Assembly: GCF_001447155.2 (NCBI RefSeq)
Contig: NZ_CP014754.1
Coordinates: 2,976,001-3,040,000 of the forward strand
DNA: 64,000 nucleotides
Reading direction: 5' to 3'
Source of the DNA: Marinobacter sp. LQ44
Lineage (GTDB): Bacteria; Pseudomonadota; Gammaproteobacteria; Pseudomonadales; Oleiphilaceae
Part shown: positions 18,569 through 27,860 of the stretch, piece after piece
How positions within the stretch are numbered: position 1 is the stretch's first letter
Layout of the letters: each line of letters opens with the position of its first letter
The notes under the pieces: generated by a model
Databases searched by the model: none
What the model was told of the DNA's origin: nothing
What the model saw: only the letters and a program-made list of their open reading frames with translations
Made by a program: the position numbers and the translations under genes

Positions 18569-19174
18569 ATGATGATTAAGAAAATTCTCGCCATGGGCAT
18601 CGTGGCCATCGCCCTGTTGGGCAGCGGGTGTTCGGCGTGGTCGAAAGCAGACGACACACTTTGGATGATCAGCATAGCGGCACCACAGCACTACGAAGTG
18701 TGGGTGACCGACATGTTTCTGGAGAAGACCGGTGAGCGGAGCTGGCGCCAGCCCATAGGTACCGTAGGGTGCTGCTGGAAGGGGCCCCATGGTCCAACCG
18801 GAGCGGGGGGCGGGGTGGACCCCTTTCCGGAACTGATTCTTGTGAATTGGTTTTCCTACGCGGAGCAGAAGTACTACACCAAGATCATCAAGGTGCCGCC
18901 AGACCTGCTGGACCGAATGCGGGAGCCGGCAACCTACAAGACGCCGATGGGTGTGTATTCCGGCCCCCGGAACTTTATGACCATTGGCCTGGCCCCCGGC
19001 GGTACCGTGGTGGTCTGGATTTTGAATCAGATTGGCAATGAGATCGAGGTAATGCGCATGCAGGCCACGGAGGTGCCGGGCGACCCCTCCCGATTCACGG
19101 AACGCACAAAAGGCTATCTCGAACGTAACGGTGACTACCTCAGGGAACATGGCATCCCGATGGAGGGCTGGTAG
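18569..19174 (+). CDS. DUF2931-family lipoprotein, probable Tle1 immunity protein, copy 3
   Basis: This 201-residue copy is the last of the array. It matches copy 2 through about residue 107 and then diverges: ATYKTPMGVYSGPRNFM replaces ATYVTQVDVRSGPRNLL, and DPSRFTERTKGYLERNG replaces DPDDFEVGTRNYLEKHG. The variable patches near residues 124-135 and 178-192 may be the surface that recognises the effector, or may widen protection to other effector variants. It ends 18 bp from the convergent GGDEF-EAL gene. Confidence 0.85.
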   Translation: MMIKKILAMGIVAIALLGSGCSAWSKADDTLWMISIAAPQHYEVWVTDMFLEKTGERSWRQPIGTVGCCWKGPHGPTGAGGGVDPFPELILVNWFSYAEQKYYTKIIKVPPDLLDRMREPATYKTPMGVYSGPRNFMTIGLAPGGTVVVWILNQIGNEIEVMRMQATEVPGDPSRFTERTKGYLERNGDYLREHGIPMEGW

Positions 19175-19192
19175 GCGGCTCCCGGCAGCCGC

Positions 19193-21634
19193 TTACCCGC
19201 CTATGCGGCCGGTGCTGAGTTCTACCTCCGCTGGCTTGAGCTCGTCCAGCGGCCGCGGCCGTGACAAACGGTAACCCTGGCCGAAGTGAATGCCCAGGGT
19301 TCGAACTTTCCTGAGGGTTTCATCGTTCTCGATAAAGGTGGCGACGGTTTCCTTGCCGGCGGTTTCGGCAATCCGATGCAGGGCATCCACCATGATCTGC
19401 TGCACCGGATCACGTTCCAGATCGTTCATGATGCGCCGGTCCAGTTTGATGATATCCACCGGCAGGTTGGCGGCCAGGCTGTAGCTTTCCACGGATGCCC
19501 CCGCCCCTTCCAGGGCAACCCGGCACCCCGCCCGGTGCAGGGCGTCACATAATACGGCTACCTCATCCGGATACTGGGTGGCGTGGGATTCCCGGATCTC
19601 CAGGCAGAAACAATGGGCCTGGAACGGGGTCTGGCGCACCTGTTGTTCCATGAAATCAGCAAAGGTGTCATCCAGAATGGTGGCCAGCGACAGGTTGAAG
19701 CCGCAGTACTTCAGCCTCGGCTCCAACAGTCGATGCTGGCTCAGCCACTGGAGAGTCTGCCGGATAACCTGGCGGTCCAGGCGCTTGGCCAGGTCAAACC
19801 GCTCTGCCACCGGCAGGAATTGTTCTGGCAGCAGGGGCGAGTCGTCGCCTGTACCCGGAATGCGACACAGGATTTCAATGTGGTCACCCCAGGTGACGCT
19901 GGCCACCGGCTTGAGGGATTGAAACTCCAGAATCAGCTGGCCGTTATCCAGGGCCTGATGCAGCTGTTCAAGCTGGCGGTCGGTGCCCCGATTGGCCAAC
20001 TCGCCGGGCAGGGCCTGGGTGGTGTGGATACGGTTGCGGCCGGAGGTCTTGGCGGTATGGCACAGGTCGGCGGCCTGGGTCAGTAGCGGTTCAGGCTGGA
20101 GCGGAGCGTCGGTTCCGAGAATCAGCAGGCCGCCGCTGGCGGTGGTCTGTAACTGTCTGCCCTGCCATTCAAACTGGAACTGGGCAATCTGCTCCCGGAT
20201 CTCCTCGGCAATCTTGCGGGCTCTGGGTTCGGGGCAGTTCTCTATGAACAGGGCAAAGGTGTCACCGGACAGCCGGGCCAGGGCGTCCCGCTGGCGCACC
20301 CGCAGCCCGAGCATTCCAGCCAGTTCACGCAGGTACCGATCGCAGGTGCCACTGCCGGCCTGTTCGTTGAACTGTTCAAAACCGTCCAGGTCGAGCAGTA
20401 GTAAGCCGTCCATCGACTGGCGTTTGCGCTTATGCTTCATGGCCCGTTCCAGATGCTCGACAAAGGAGCGCCGGTTCATCAATCCGGTCACCGGGTCATG
20501 GCGCATCCGGTAGTCGCCGCTGCCGCTGAGCTGGACACGATTGCTGATATCTTTGGCTACATGGACCGCACCGACCACCTCGCCTTGCAGGCCCTGGATA
20601 TTCTGGAAATGAAATTCGTAGACCGGAAGGCCTTCGCCCTGGCGGTTCAGGGGCATCTCGGCCACGAAGTGTTCACGGTCAAAGGCCCGTTGCCACAGGC
20701 GCTCAATCATGCGCCGTTCGTTGGTAAAGTCGGCAAGCAGGGCTTTAAGGTTGTCGCCGGGCCTTGGTTCGGCGCCAAAGGCGTTTCGGAACTGTTTTGC
20801 CCAGGGAGCGTTGAAATGCAACAGGTTCAGGCTGGTGTCGACAGCGACCACAAGGTCTGGCGTGGCGTTGGCGGTTGCTTCCAGTATCCTCTGGGCCTGC
20901 TGCCGGGCGTGGTCGTGTAGCATGGCTTCACTGTGGTTGACCATCACGCCACCGAGCTTCTGGATCCGGCCGCCGCTTTTAAGGGCGCGGCCCGACAGGA
21001 TGACTCGTTGCAGACGTTGCCGGCTGGTCAATACCGACAGCTCCATACTGAACGGGCGGCCCGTGCGCATGCAGCGGCGGAACAGGGCACGCACGCGGTT
21101 CTGGCCGACCTGGCAGTAGAACAAGGCCTGTTCGGGTGACAATTCCGTCCCGGGGCGCAACTCCAGCAAGCGGTACATGCCCTCGGACCAGCTAATCTCA
21201 TTGGAGGTCATATCCAGCTCCCAGAGCCCGAAACCCGCGCCTTGTTCTGCCAGTCGTAACAGGCGGCCGTCCATGTCGCCGCTGTCTTTCAGGGAAATGG
21301 AGGCGTTGGCGGCCTGGTCTGAATCACGCATTTCCATGCGCAAGCCCAGAATGGCGGTAAAAAAGAAGCCATCCTTGTGGCGGAAGGTCACCAGCACCGT
21401 CTGGCCGTTGTCCAGGTGGTGTCGGTGGGCCGGGGCAAAGGGATCGTCCTGCCGGGAGGCGAGAATGCGCTGCACCGGCTGTCTGATCAACGCCCCGGCG
21501 TCGTAGCCGAACATGGCCTCGGCATGGCGGTCGACGTGGGCGATTCGGCCATCGTCGTCTACCCGCAGCAGGGTTGGCTGAATGACAGGTCCGGACAGAT
21601 CCGGCCGATAACGTTGAATAATGAATTCTTTCAC
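19193..21634 (-). CDS. PAS-GGDEF-EAL protein with degenerate catalytic motifs
   Basis: This 813-residue protein has about three PAS-like domains (roughly 15-80, 125-240, 250-370), then GGDEF (about 385-540) and EAL (about 555-800). The GGDEF signature is SGDTF, so cyclase activity is unlikely, but an RxxD inhibitory site (RQRD) is kept five residues before it. The EAL domain keeps EILCR, FNLS, LEIRES, IKLD and QGY, but the DDFG loop reads EGAG and the AEGVE segment reads ATFIE, so phosphodiesterase activity is also doubtful. It may be a c-di-GMP receptor like FimX or LapD. The start is a GTG. No signal peptide or membrane helix is evident. Confidence 0.88.
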   Translation of the reverse strand: MKEFIIQRYRPDLSGPVIQPTLLRVDDDGRIAHVDRHAEAMFGYDAGALIRQPVQRILASRQDDPFAPAHRHHLDNGQTVLVTFRHKDGFFFTAILGLRMEMRDSDQAANASISLKDSGDMDGRLLRLAEQGAGFGLWELDMTSNEISWSEGMYRLLELRPGTELSPEQALFYCQVGQNRVRALFRRCMRTGRPFSMELSVLTSRQRLQRVILSGRALKSGGRIQKLGGVMVNHSEAMLHDHARQQAQRILEATANATPDLVVAVDTSLNLLHFNAPWAKQFRNAFGAEPRPGDNLKALLADFTNERRMIERLWQRAFDREHFVAEMPLNRQGEGLPVYEFHFQNIQGLQGEVVGAVHVAKDISNRVQLSGSGDYRMRHDPVTGLMNRRSFVEHLERAMKHKRKRQSMDGLLLLDLDGFEQFNEQAGSGTCDRYLRELAGMLGLRVRQRDALARLSGDTFALFIENCPEPRARKIAEEIREQIAQFQFEWQGRQLQTTASGGLLILGTDAPLQPEPLLTQAADLCHTAKTSGRNRIHTTQALPGELANRGTDRQLEQLHQALDNGQLILEFQSLKPVASVTWGDHIEILCRIPGTGDDSPLLPEQFLPVAERFDLAKRLDRQVIRQTLQWLSQHRLLEPRLKYCGFNLSLATILDDTFADFMEQQVRQTPFQAHCFCLEIRESHATQYPDEVAVLCDALHRAGCRVALEGAGASVESYSLAANLPVDIIKLDRRIMNDLERDPVQQIMVDALHRIAETAGKETVATFIENDETLRKVRTLGIHFGQGYRLSRPRPLDELKPAEVELSTGRIGG

Positions 21635-21773
21635 AGCGCAGGTGCCTCTTCAGGAGGTGCCGGTTCCGATGTTTACCGAAAACAGGTCATCCTTTTATTT
21701 TTTTACCGGTTTTGCCACGATTCATTCATCATACTGACTATCTGACCGAAAATAACCACTTGCCGGAGCCCTC

Positions 21774-24623
21774 TTGACTGTTCTCGCACCGCCCATCGTT
21801 CTCGACTTTGAGGACGGCATCGACCGAAAAACCCTGCGGCGGCTGCGGGACCGGTTTCTGTTGGTCAATCGTCAGCGCTGGGAACGGGCGTGTTCCGCCC
21901 TGACTTACCGGCAGCAGGTGGTGCTTGAACTGTTACCGCTGGCGTTTCATCTGAATCATCCCGCTTTGCCGGGCTATCTTGATGGCAGCTGCCCCCAGGG
22001 CCTGGCCGGCTATACGCCGGGTAACGATGTGCTGAATTCCGCGCGCCGGTTTGCCCGAAGTTTCAGTGTTCGCGATCAAGGGCTTCGCAAGGCCGATCTC
22101 GACAGTCTGTTCCTGATGGGCAGTCCCGGCACCCTTGGGCACTCGGTTGCCAGTGATCTGGATGCCTGGCTTTGTCATCGGGATGATCTGTCTGAACAGG
22201 GCATCCGCAGCCTGGAGCGCAAGGCCGAAAAGCTGTCGCAATGGGCGGCAACGCTGGGCGTTGAGCTCCACGTGTTTGTCTTCTCGGCCGCTGACTGGCG
22301 GGCCGGCCGGCAGCGGGCCGAGGTCACCGGAGAGAACTGTGGCAGTGCCCAGCACTTTCTGTTGCTGGATGAATTCTACCGGACCAGCATCCATCTGGCT
22401 GGGCGGTATCCGCTCTGGTGGCTGATCCCGTCGGAGGCCGAGGCGGACTACGGGGAATGCCGCCGGCGTTTGCTGGAGTGCCGGTTCATCAAGGCCAGCG
22501 AGTACATTGATTTTGGCGCCGTGCCGTCGATTCCGGATGAGGAGTTCCCCGGCGCCGGTATCTGGCAGCTCTACAAAGGCATTGATGCTCCCTGGAAGGC
22601 CATTCTCAAGTTGTTTCTGATTGAGTGTTACGCCACCGATACCGCCCAGCCGTTATTATCCGCCAGCTTCAAACAGGCGGTGTATCAGGGGCAAACCAGT
22701 GCCGATGTTCTGGACCCCTACGTCATGCTGTATCAGCGCCTGGAGCAGTGGCTGTTGACCAGTGGTGCTCCGGAGCGCCTCGACCTGGTACGCCGGAGCC
22801 TTTACCTGAAGGCGGGTTTGCCGCTCACCCGGGCCGGAATGGCCGGGGACCAGTGGCGAATCGATTTGCTGCGGCAGCTGGTGCAACAGTGGGAATGGAC
22901 TGAAGACCGGCTGAGCGCCCTGGACGATCGCCAGCGCTGGCGGGCAGAAGAGGTGACAGGCCTCAGGCGGAACATCGTGGCGGAGCTTACCCACAGTTAC
23001 CGCCTGTTGTCGCGCATGGCCCGGGAGCAGCACACCCAGGCGGCTATCAGCGCCAATGACATTAACCTGCTGGGCCGCAAACTCTACGCCGCCTTTCAGC
23101 GCAAGGCGGGCAAGATCGAACTGGTTAACCCGGGCTTGGTGCCGTCGCTGGCGGAGGAAAACCTGTCTTTTCACCACCAGTCCGAACAGGGCGGGGAAGG
23201 TGACGGGTGGTTGCTGTACCGGGATCTTGAAGATCCCTCCGACGCCTTCTGGCAACCGGTGATCCGCCGCGCAGGCAATCTGGCGGAGCTGTTGGTGTGG
23301 TGTTACTGCAACGGCTTGTTGCATCGCTCCACCCGGCTCAATGTCCGGGCGGGCAAGAGTGTTGCCTCGGTGGCCGAACTGAAAGACATTGTGGAGGTGT
23401 TGTCGGGCTTTCTGCCCATGCCCATGTCTCCGGCGCCCAGAGAGGCGCTGTCCCGAGGTGTGCGCCCGCTGAAAAACCTGTTGCTGATTAATGTGGCGGT
23501 AGACCCGCAAGCCCACCTGACCGAACGTGGGCTGCACAAGCTCAGTGCCCGCTCCGACTCACTGGGGTTCAGCGGTGGTCGCGATAACCTGGTGCTGACC
23601 ATTGATCAGATTACCCTTAACAGCTGGCATGAGATCAGTCTGCAGCACTATGCCGCCGGAGATACCCTGATCCAGTGCCTGAAAAACGTGTTGGCCCAGG
23701 TGGCGATCAACCCGGCCGAGCTGCCGGAAATTCGCGTGGCGGCCCCCAGCCGGGGGCACGGCAGTGCCATTGCACGCCGGGTGAGGGAGTTGTTCGGAGA
23801 TGTGTTGCGCCATTTCTTTGCCGGCGGCACCGGGCCGCACCCCTTGCGTTACATCATCGAGATGGATCATCGCTATTTCCTGCTGCAGTTCAGCGGCCGG
23901 GAACCGGGGTTTGTCGCCCTGGACAGCCGTGAAGCTCTGCTGGCAGCGCTGTTGCAGCCGCAGGATCGGTATCTGCCAATCGTGCCGGACCGCCACGCCC
24001 TGCGGGACGAGCCGGTGCTCAAGGCGGTCTGCGCGGCGTCCGAAGCGGGCAATATTCAGGTGTTCTGGTTGCTTCAGGGTGACCGTGGCCAGCTCTGGGT
24101 TGTCGATGAGCATGGCAGTTTGTGGACCCGATCGATGCGGGCAGGGCATCGCAACCACTTGCTCGGTCCGTTGATGCGTTTTCTGGAGAACCTGGTGGAA
24201 CGGCGCCTGTTGCGTCAGGCTGATAACCTTGACCCGGCAGGTGGTATCCGCTGCTATGAAATGGTTCGCCGCGACGGCCGCTGGCTTGCCGAGCTTCGGC
24301 CCTATCAGAGCACCATGGCGCCGCCTTCAGGCCTGGAAGTGCAGGCGGTTGGCGTTCAGCAGGGCGACAGTACCCTGCGGTTTGATATCTACTGCAACGA
24401 TCAGGAATTCAGTGTGCAGGAATACGGGGACCGGCTGATTCCCGCCGTCGCCCACTACATCCGTTCGCTGCGCCGGAGTGGCGAATCTTATCCGGTGTAT
24501 CTCACCGACCTGCACCTGCCCCACGATCTGGACCCGCAGTTGTATCAACGGGATATCCAGACCGGCCAGTCACTGTATTACCGCACCAGTCTGGAGGACG
24601 CCCTCAACCGTTATCTGCCATAA
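21774..24623 (+). CDS. cyaA: Class I adenylate cyclase
   Basis: This 949-residue enzyme of the enterobacterial CyaA type makes cAMP from ATP for Crp/Vfr-like regulation. The N-terminal nucleotidyltransferase-like catalytic region has GSPGTLGHSVASDLD (about residues 116-130). The long C-terminal half is the regulatory region. The start is TTG at 21774, preceded by ggag; family similarity begins near residue 17 (RKTLRRLRDRFLLVNRQRW). It is divergent from the degenerate GGDEF-EAL gene, so two second-messenger genes share a 139-bp spacer. Confidence 0.95.
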   Translation: MTVLAPPIVLDFEDGIDRKTLRRLRDRFLLVNRQRWERACSALTYRQQVVLELLPLAFHLNHPALPGYLDGSCPQGLAGYTPGNDVLNSARRFARSFSVRDQGLRKADLDSLFLMGSPGTLGHSVASDLDAWLCHRDDLSEQGIRSLERKAEKLSQWAATLGVELHVFVFSAADWRAGRQRAEVTGENCGSAQHFLLLDEFYRTSIHLAGRYPLWWLIPSEAEADYGECRRRLLECRFIKASEYIDFGAVPSIPDEEFPGAGIWQLYKGIDAPWKAILKLFLIECYATDTAQPLLSASFKQAVYQGQTSADVLDPYVMLYQRLEQWLLTSGAPERLDLVRRSLYLKAGLPLTRAGMAGDQWRIDLLRQLVQQWEWTEDRLSALDDRQRWRAEEVTGLRRNIVAELTHSYRLLSRMAREQHTQAAISANDINLLGRKLYAAFQRKAGKIELVNPGLVPSLAEENLSFHHQSEQGGEGDGWLLYRDLEDPSDAFWQPVIRRAGNLAELLVWCYCNGLLHRSTRLNVRAGKSVASVAELKDIVEVLSGFLPMPMSPAPREALSRGVRPLKNLLLINVAVDPQAHLTERGLHKLSARSDSLGFSGGRDNLVLTIDQITLNSWHEISLQHYAAGDTLIQCLKNVLAQVAINPAELPEIRVAAPSRGHGSAIARRVRELFGDVLRHFFAGGTGPHPLRYIIEMDHRYFLLQFSGREPGFVALDSREALLAALLQPQDRYLPIVPDRHALRDEPVLKAVCAASEAGNIQVFWLLQGDRGQLWVVDEHGSLWTRSMRAGHRNHLLGPLMRFLENLVERRLLRQADNLDPAGGIRCYEMVRRDGRWLAELRPYQSTMAPPSGLEVQAVGVQQGDSTLRFDIYCNDQEFSVQEYGDRLIPAVAHYIRSLRRSGESYPVYLTDLHLPHDLDPQLYQRDIQTGQSLYYRTSLEDALNRYLP

Positions 24624-24695
24624 GCCATCGGGTCCCTCGCGATCAGGGGCGGGTGTCGGGTATACTTCGGCCATTATTCACTCAGGGGTATGGGT

Positions 24696-24866
24696 ATGCA
24701 GGTTGGACCATCTCGCCGGCCTTGGGCGCTCGTGATGATATTGCTGTTGTTTCTTGCCGGTTGTGGCCAGAAAGGGCCATTGTACCGCGAAGCGCCACAG
24801 GCAGATCCGGTCCAGTCCGGGCAGGCGGACGAGAGCGCTGACACCGATGAGTCGCCGGAACGCTGA
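24696..24866 (+). CDS. lptM: Small lipoprotein, LptM (YifL/LppL) family
   Basis: This 56-residue lipoprotein has a short signal peptide with lipobox LAGC and the family signature CGQKGPLY directly after it. The rest is short and acidic. In E. coli LptM helps mature the LptD-LptE lipopolysaccharide translocon. The ATG at 24696 has an agggg site 7 bases upstream; an in-frame ATG at 24690 is too close to it. It precedes lysA by 44 bp, an order conserved in Pseudomonas (lppL-lysA-dapF). Confidence 0.92.
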   Translation: MQVGPSRRPWALVMILLLFLAGCGQKGPLYREAPQADPVQSGQADESADTDESPER

Positions 24867-24910
24867 GCCACCAACCCTGGCAGTAACCCATCCAGATAGT
24901 CAGGATCAAC

Positions 24911-26161
24911 ATGGATCATTTCAATTACCGCAATGGCGAACTGTACGCCGAAGATGTTCCGGTGGCGTCAATCGCTGAGCGTTTTGGCACCCCGGCTTAC
25001 GTATATTCCCGGGCCACCCTCGAGCGTCACTATCGGGCCTATGACAGCGCGCTGAATGGCCGCCCGCACCTGGTGTGCTATGCCGTGAAGGCCAACAGCA
25101 ACCTGGCGGTGCTGAATGTGCTGGCGCGCCTGGGCGCCGGTTTCGATATTGTTTCTGCCGGCGAGCTGGAGCGGGTTTTGCGTGCCGGTGGCGATCCCGC
25201 CAGGGTGGTGTTCTCCGGCGTTGGCAAACAGGAATGGGAAATGAAGCGGGCGCTCGAAGTGGGCGTGCGCTGTTTCAACGTTGAATCTGACACCGAGCTG
25301 GACCGCCTGAACAAAGTGGCCGGAGAGTTGGGCCTGAGGGCGCCGGTCTCGCTGCGAGTGAACCCGGATGTCGATGCCGGCACCCATCCCTACATTTCCA
25401 CCGGACTGAAGGAAAACAAATTTGGTATCGATATCGCCGAGGCCCCCCAGGTTTACGCCCGTGCCGCAGCGTTACCAAACCTGGATGTCCATGGGGTGGA
25501 CTGTCACATTGGTTCCCAGCTGACGTCAGTCTCTCCGTTTCTGGATGCCCTGGACCGGGTGTTGGTGCTGATCGATACCCTGGCGGACCAGGGCATTCAT
25601 ATCCGCCACCTGGACATGGGGGGCGGCCTGGGCGTGACCTACAATCAGGAACAGCCCCCGCAGCCGGCGGATTACGTCAAGGCACTGGCCGAGCGGCTGG
25701 GTGATCGGGAGCTGGAACTGATCATGGAGCCGGGCCGCTCCATTGCCGCCAACGCCGGCATATTGCTGACCCGCGTGGAGTTTCTGAAGTGCACCGAGCA
25801 TCGCAACTTCGCCATTATCGATGCGGCCATGAACGACCTGATCCGCCCGGCACTGTACAGCGCCTGGCAGGCCATCATCCCGGTACAGCCCCATCAGGAC
25901 GGTGAGGAAAAAGCCTGGGATCTGGTCGGGCCGGTGTGCGAAACCGGCGATTTTCTGGGCAAGGATCGCAAACTGCGGCTGAAAGCGGGCGATTTGCTTG
26001 CGGTTCGGTCAGCGGGTGCCTACGGTTTTGTTATGGCGTCCAATTACAACACCCGTAATCGCCCGCCCGAGCTGATGGTTGACGGCGATCAGGTGCATGT
26101 GGTGCGCCGCCGGGAGACCCTGGACGATCAGCTTGGCCCTGAAAGTTGCCTGCCGGAATGA
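24911..26161 (+). CDS. lysA: Diaminopimelate decarboxylase
   Basis: This 416-residue PLP enzyme converts meso-diaminopimelate to lysine. PLP-binding Lys60 is in [10 protein letters not shown], with CHIGSQL, the glycine-rich loop [13 protein letters not shown], and the active-site [11 protein letters not shown] from the partner subunit. Length fits the family. It lies between lptM and dapF, so the last two steps of lysine synthesis and the peptidoglycan diaminopimelate supply are controlled together. Confidence 0.98.
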   Translation: MDHFNYRNGELYAEDVPVASIAERFGTPAYVYSRATLERHYRAYDSALNGRPHLVCYAVKANSNLAVLNVLARLGAGFDIVSAGELERVLRAGGDPARVVFSGVGKQEWEMKRALEVGVRCFNVESDTELDRLNKVAGELGLRAPVSLRVNPDVDAGTHPYISTGLKENKFGIDIAEAPQVYARAAALPNLDVHGVDCHIGSQLTSVSPFLDALDRVLVLIDTLADQGIHIRHLDMGGGLGVTYNQEQPPQPADYVKALAERLGDRELELIMEPGRSIAANAGILLTRVEFLKCTEHRNFAIIDAAMNDLIRPALYSAWQAIIPVQPHQDGEEKAWDLVGPVCETGDFLGKDRKLRLKAGDLLAVRSAGAYGFVMASNYNTRNRPPELMVDGDQVHVVRRRETLDDQLGPESCLPE

Positions 26162-26175
26162 ACGGGGAGCAAGAA

Positions 26176-27090
26176 ATGAATCCGCAAAGACGGGGCCAGG
26201 GGCCGTTGCTCCGGTTTACCAAGATGCACGGGCTGGGGAACGACTTTATGGTGGTGGATGCCATAAGCCAGCCTTTCCGCCTGCGTCCGGAGTTGATCCG
26301 GGAGCTGGCGGATCGGAACTTTGGTATCGGCTTCGACCAGTTGCTGGTGGTCGAACCGCCGGGTCTGCCTGATGTGGATTTTCGCTATCGTATTTTTAAT
26401 GCTGATGGTTCGGAAGTGGAGCAGTGCGGTAACGGCGCCCGGTGCTTTGCCCGGTTTGTGCGTGACCAGCGCCTGACCAACAAGCGGGTGATCCGGGTAC
26501 AGACTGCCAAGGGTGTGATCGAGCTGAAAATCGGCAAGGATGGCCTGGTGATGGTCAATATGGGCGTGCCGGAACTCAATCCGCCCGCCATTCCCTTCGC
26601 CGCGGACTGTCAGAAGACCGTGTACACCGTCGATGTTGATGGCCAGAGCGTGGAATTGTCGGCGGTTTCCATGGGCAATCCCCACGGTGTACTGTTGGTG
26701 GATGACGTCGACACGGCACCGGTGGCCACCCTTGGCCCCATGCTGGAGAAGCATCCCCGGTTCCCTTCAAGGGCCAATATCGGATTCCTGCAGATCGTCG
26801 ACCGGGGCCATGCCCGCTTGCGTGTATTTGAGCGTGGTTCGGGAGAAACCCTGGCCTGTGGCAGTGGAGCCTGTGCTGCGGTGGTGGCAGGCCAGCTGCG
26901 AGGCCTGCTGGATACCCGGGTGGAGGTGGAGCTGCGGGGTGGCCGGCTGGTGATCGAATGGCAGGGGAATGGGTCCCCTGTTATGATGGAAGGCCCCGCT
27001 AAAACGGTATTTGAAGGGCAGCTTCGTCTGCCGGGTGATCCCCAGCCCCGGCGCCGCAGAAGTTCCCGAACCAATAAAACAAGGTCCTGA
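26176..27090 (+). CDS. dapF: Diaminopimelate epimerase
   Basis: This 304-residue cofactor-free epimerase interconverts LL- and meso-diaminopimelate. The two catalytic cysteines are Cys84 (EQCGNGARC) and Cys228 ([12 protein letters not shown]). KMHGLGNDF is the family start. I use the ATG at 26176, which follows a ggggag ribosome site; earlier ATGs in frame overlap lysA. An unusual basic tail of about 20 residues (rich in Arg, Ser and Lys) extends beyond the usual C-terminus, reaching to 18 bp before the next gene. Confidence 0.97.
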   Translation: MNPQRRGQGPLLRFTKMHGLGNDFMVVDAISQPFRLRPELIRELADRNFGIGFDQLLVVEPPGLPDVDFRYRIFNADGSEVEQCGNGARCFARFVRDQRLTNKRVIRVQTAKGVIELKIGKDGLVMVNMGVPELNPPAIPFAADCQKTVYTVDVDGQSVELSAVSMGNPHGVLLVDDVDTAPVATLGPMLEKHPRFPSRANIGFLQIVDRGHARLRVFERGSGETLACGSGACAAVVAGQLRGLLDTRVEVELRGGRLVIEWQGNGSPVMMEGPAKTVFEGQLRLPGDPQPRRRRSSRTNKTRS

Positions 27091-27107
27091 CGGCTCAGGA
27101 GAACACG

Positions 27108-27860
27108 ATGACAGAACAAACGGCCCGCCAGAAGGCCGGCGAACTCACCCGGGAGCAGGTGGCCGATTATCTTCGCGCCAATCCTGATTTTTTTCTTGAT
27201 CAGGATGAACTGCTGCGCAGCCTGACTCTGCCCCACGACAGTGGCCGGGCGATCTCGCTGGTGGAGCGCCAGGTTCATCTGTTTCGTGAGCAGCGGGATA
27301 CCCTTCGCCGTGAACTGGTGGAGCTGGTATCGATCGCCCGTCATAACGACCGCCTCTTCGAGAAAAGCAAACGGTTGCTGATGCAGGTGATCGAAGCCAA
27401 GTCACTCAACGACATGGCCGCCGCTGTTGATGACAGCATCCGCGGCGATTTTGGCCTGGATGCTGCCTCGGTGCTTCTGTTCAGTGATTCGGCGCAGCCG
27501 GAGAAAGGCGAGGGCGCCCTGCACATCGTCAACGCCGTCCAGGCCCGGGAGCGTCTGGGCTCGTTGCTGGAGGGTGACCGTGCGGTGTGCGGCCAGTTCC
27601 GGGAAAGCGAGCGGGAGTTCCTGTTCCCGGACCGGGATGAACCGATTGCCTCGGTGGCCCTGGTACCGCTGCGTCATGAGGGGCTGGTTGGCGTATTTGC
27701 TGTCGGCAGCTGCGAGCAGGGTTATTTTGATCAGAGCATGGGGTCGCTGTTTCTCAGCTATATCAGCGATACCCTGAGCCGGCTGCTGCCCCCCATGCTT
27801 GATCGTTATCGCACAGATGCCCCGGTGTCTGGCCTGGCTGTGGAGAGCGGCCAGGGGTGA
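27108..27860 (+). CDS. DUF484 family protein
   Basis: This 250-residue cytoplasmic protein has an N-terminal helical segment (LTREQVADYLRANPDFF), a short coiled coil (LVERQVHLFREQRDTLRRE) and a GAF-like C-terminal domain. DUF484 genes are regularly found between dapF and xerC, and function is not established. Its stop overlaps the start of xerC (GTGA). It is most likely cotranscribed with lysA-dapF. Confidence 0.92.
   Translation: MTEQTARQKAGELTREQVADYLRANPDFFLDQDELLRSLTLPHDSGRAISLVERQVHLFREQRDTLRRELVELVSIARHNDRLFEKSKRLLMQVIEAKSLNDMAAAVDDSIRGDFGLDAASVLLFSDSAQPEKGEGALHIVNAVQARERLGSLLEGDRAVCGQFRESEREFLFPDRDEPIASVALVPLRHEGLVGVFAVGSCEQGYFDQSMGSLFLSYISDTLSRLLPPMLDRYRTDAPVSGLAVESGQG

Larger units (their letters stand above)
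17272..19174 (+). repeat. Tandem array of three 640-bp immunity-gene units
   Basis: The lipoprotein gene starts at 17289, 17929 and 18569, a spacing of exactly 640 bp. Each unit carries the same leader (ccacagacagagggcgaatg), which at its first occurrence (from 17272) is the end of the effector gene. Each intergenic gap therefore holds a relic of the effector's last codons. Bases 17868-18245 and 18508-18885 (378 bp) are identical by eye. Copies 1 and 2 share the same 3' spacer; the sequence after copy 3 differs. Confidence 0.95.

Noticed and set aside
17272..19174. Tandem repeats as a CRISPR array or satellite
   Set aside because: The 640-bp units are whole coding genes with divergence, not short repeats with spacers.
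19175..19192. Hairpin (gcggct with agccgc) between immunity copy 3 and the GGDEF-EAL gene as a terminator
   Set aside because: Only 6-bp arms and no T-run on either strand; it may help but does not meet the pattern.
12000..24000. VgrG, PAAR, Hcp or chaperone genes near the Tle1-like effector
   Set aside because: I looked through both flanks; genes there are argH, algZR, GGDEF-EAL and cyaA, so no delivery gene is adjacent.
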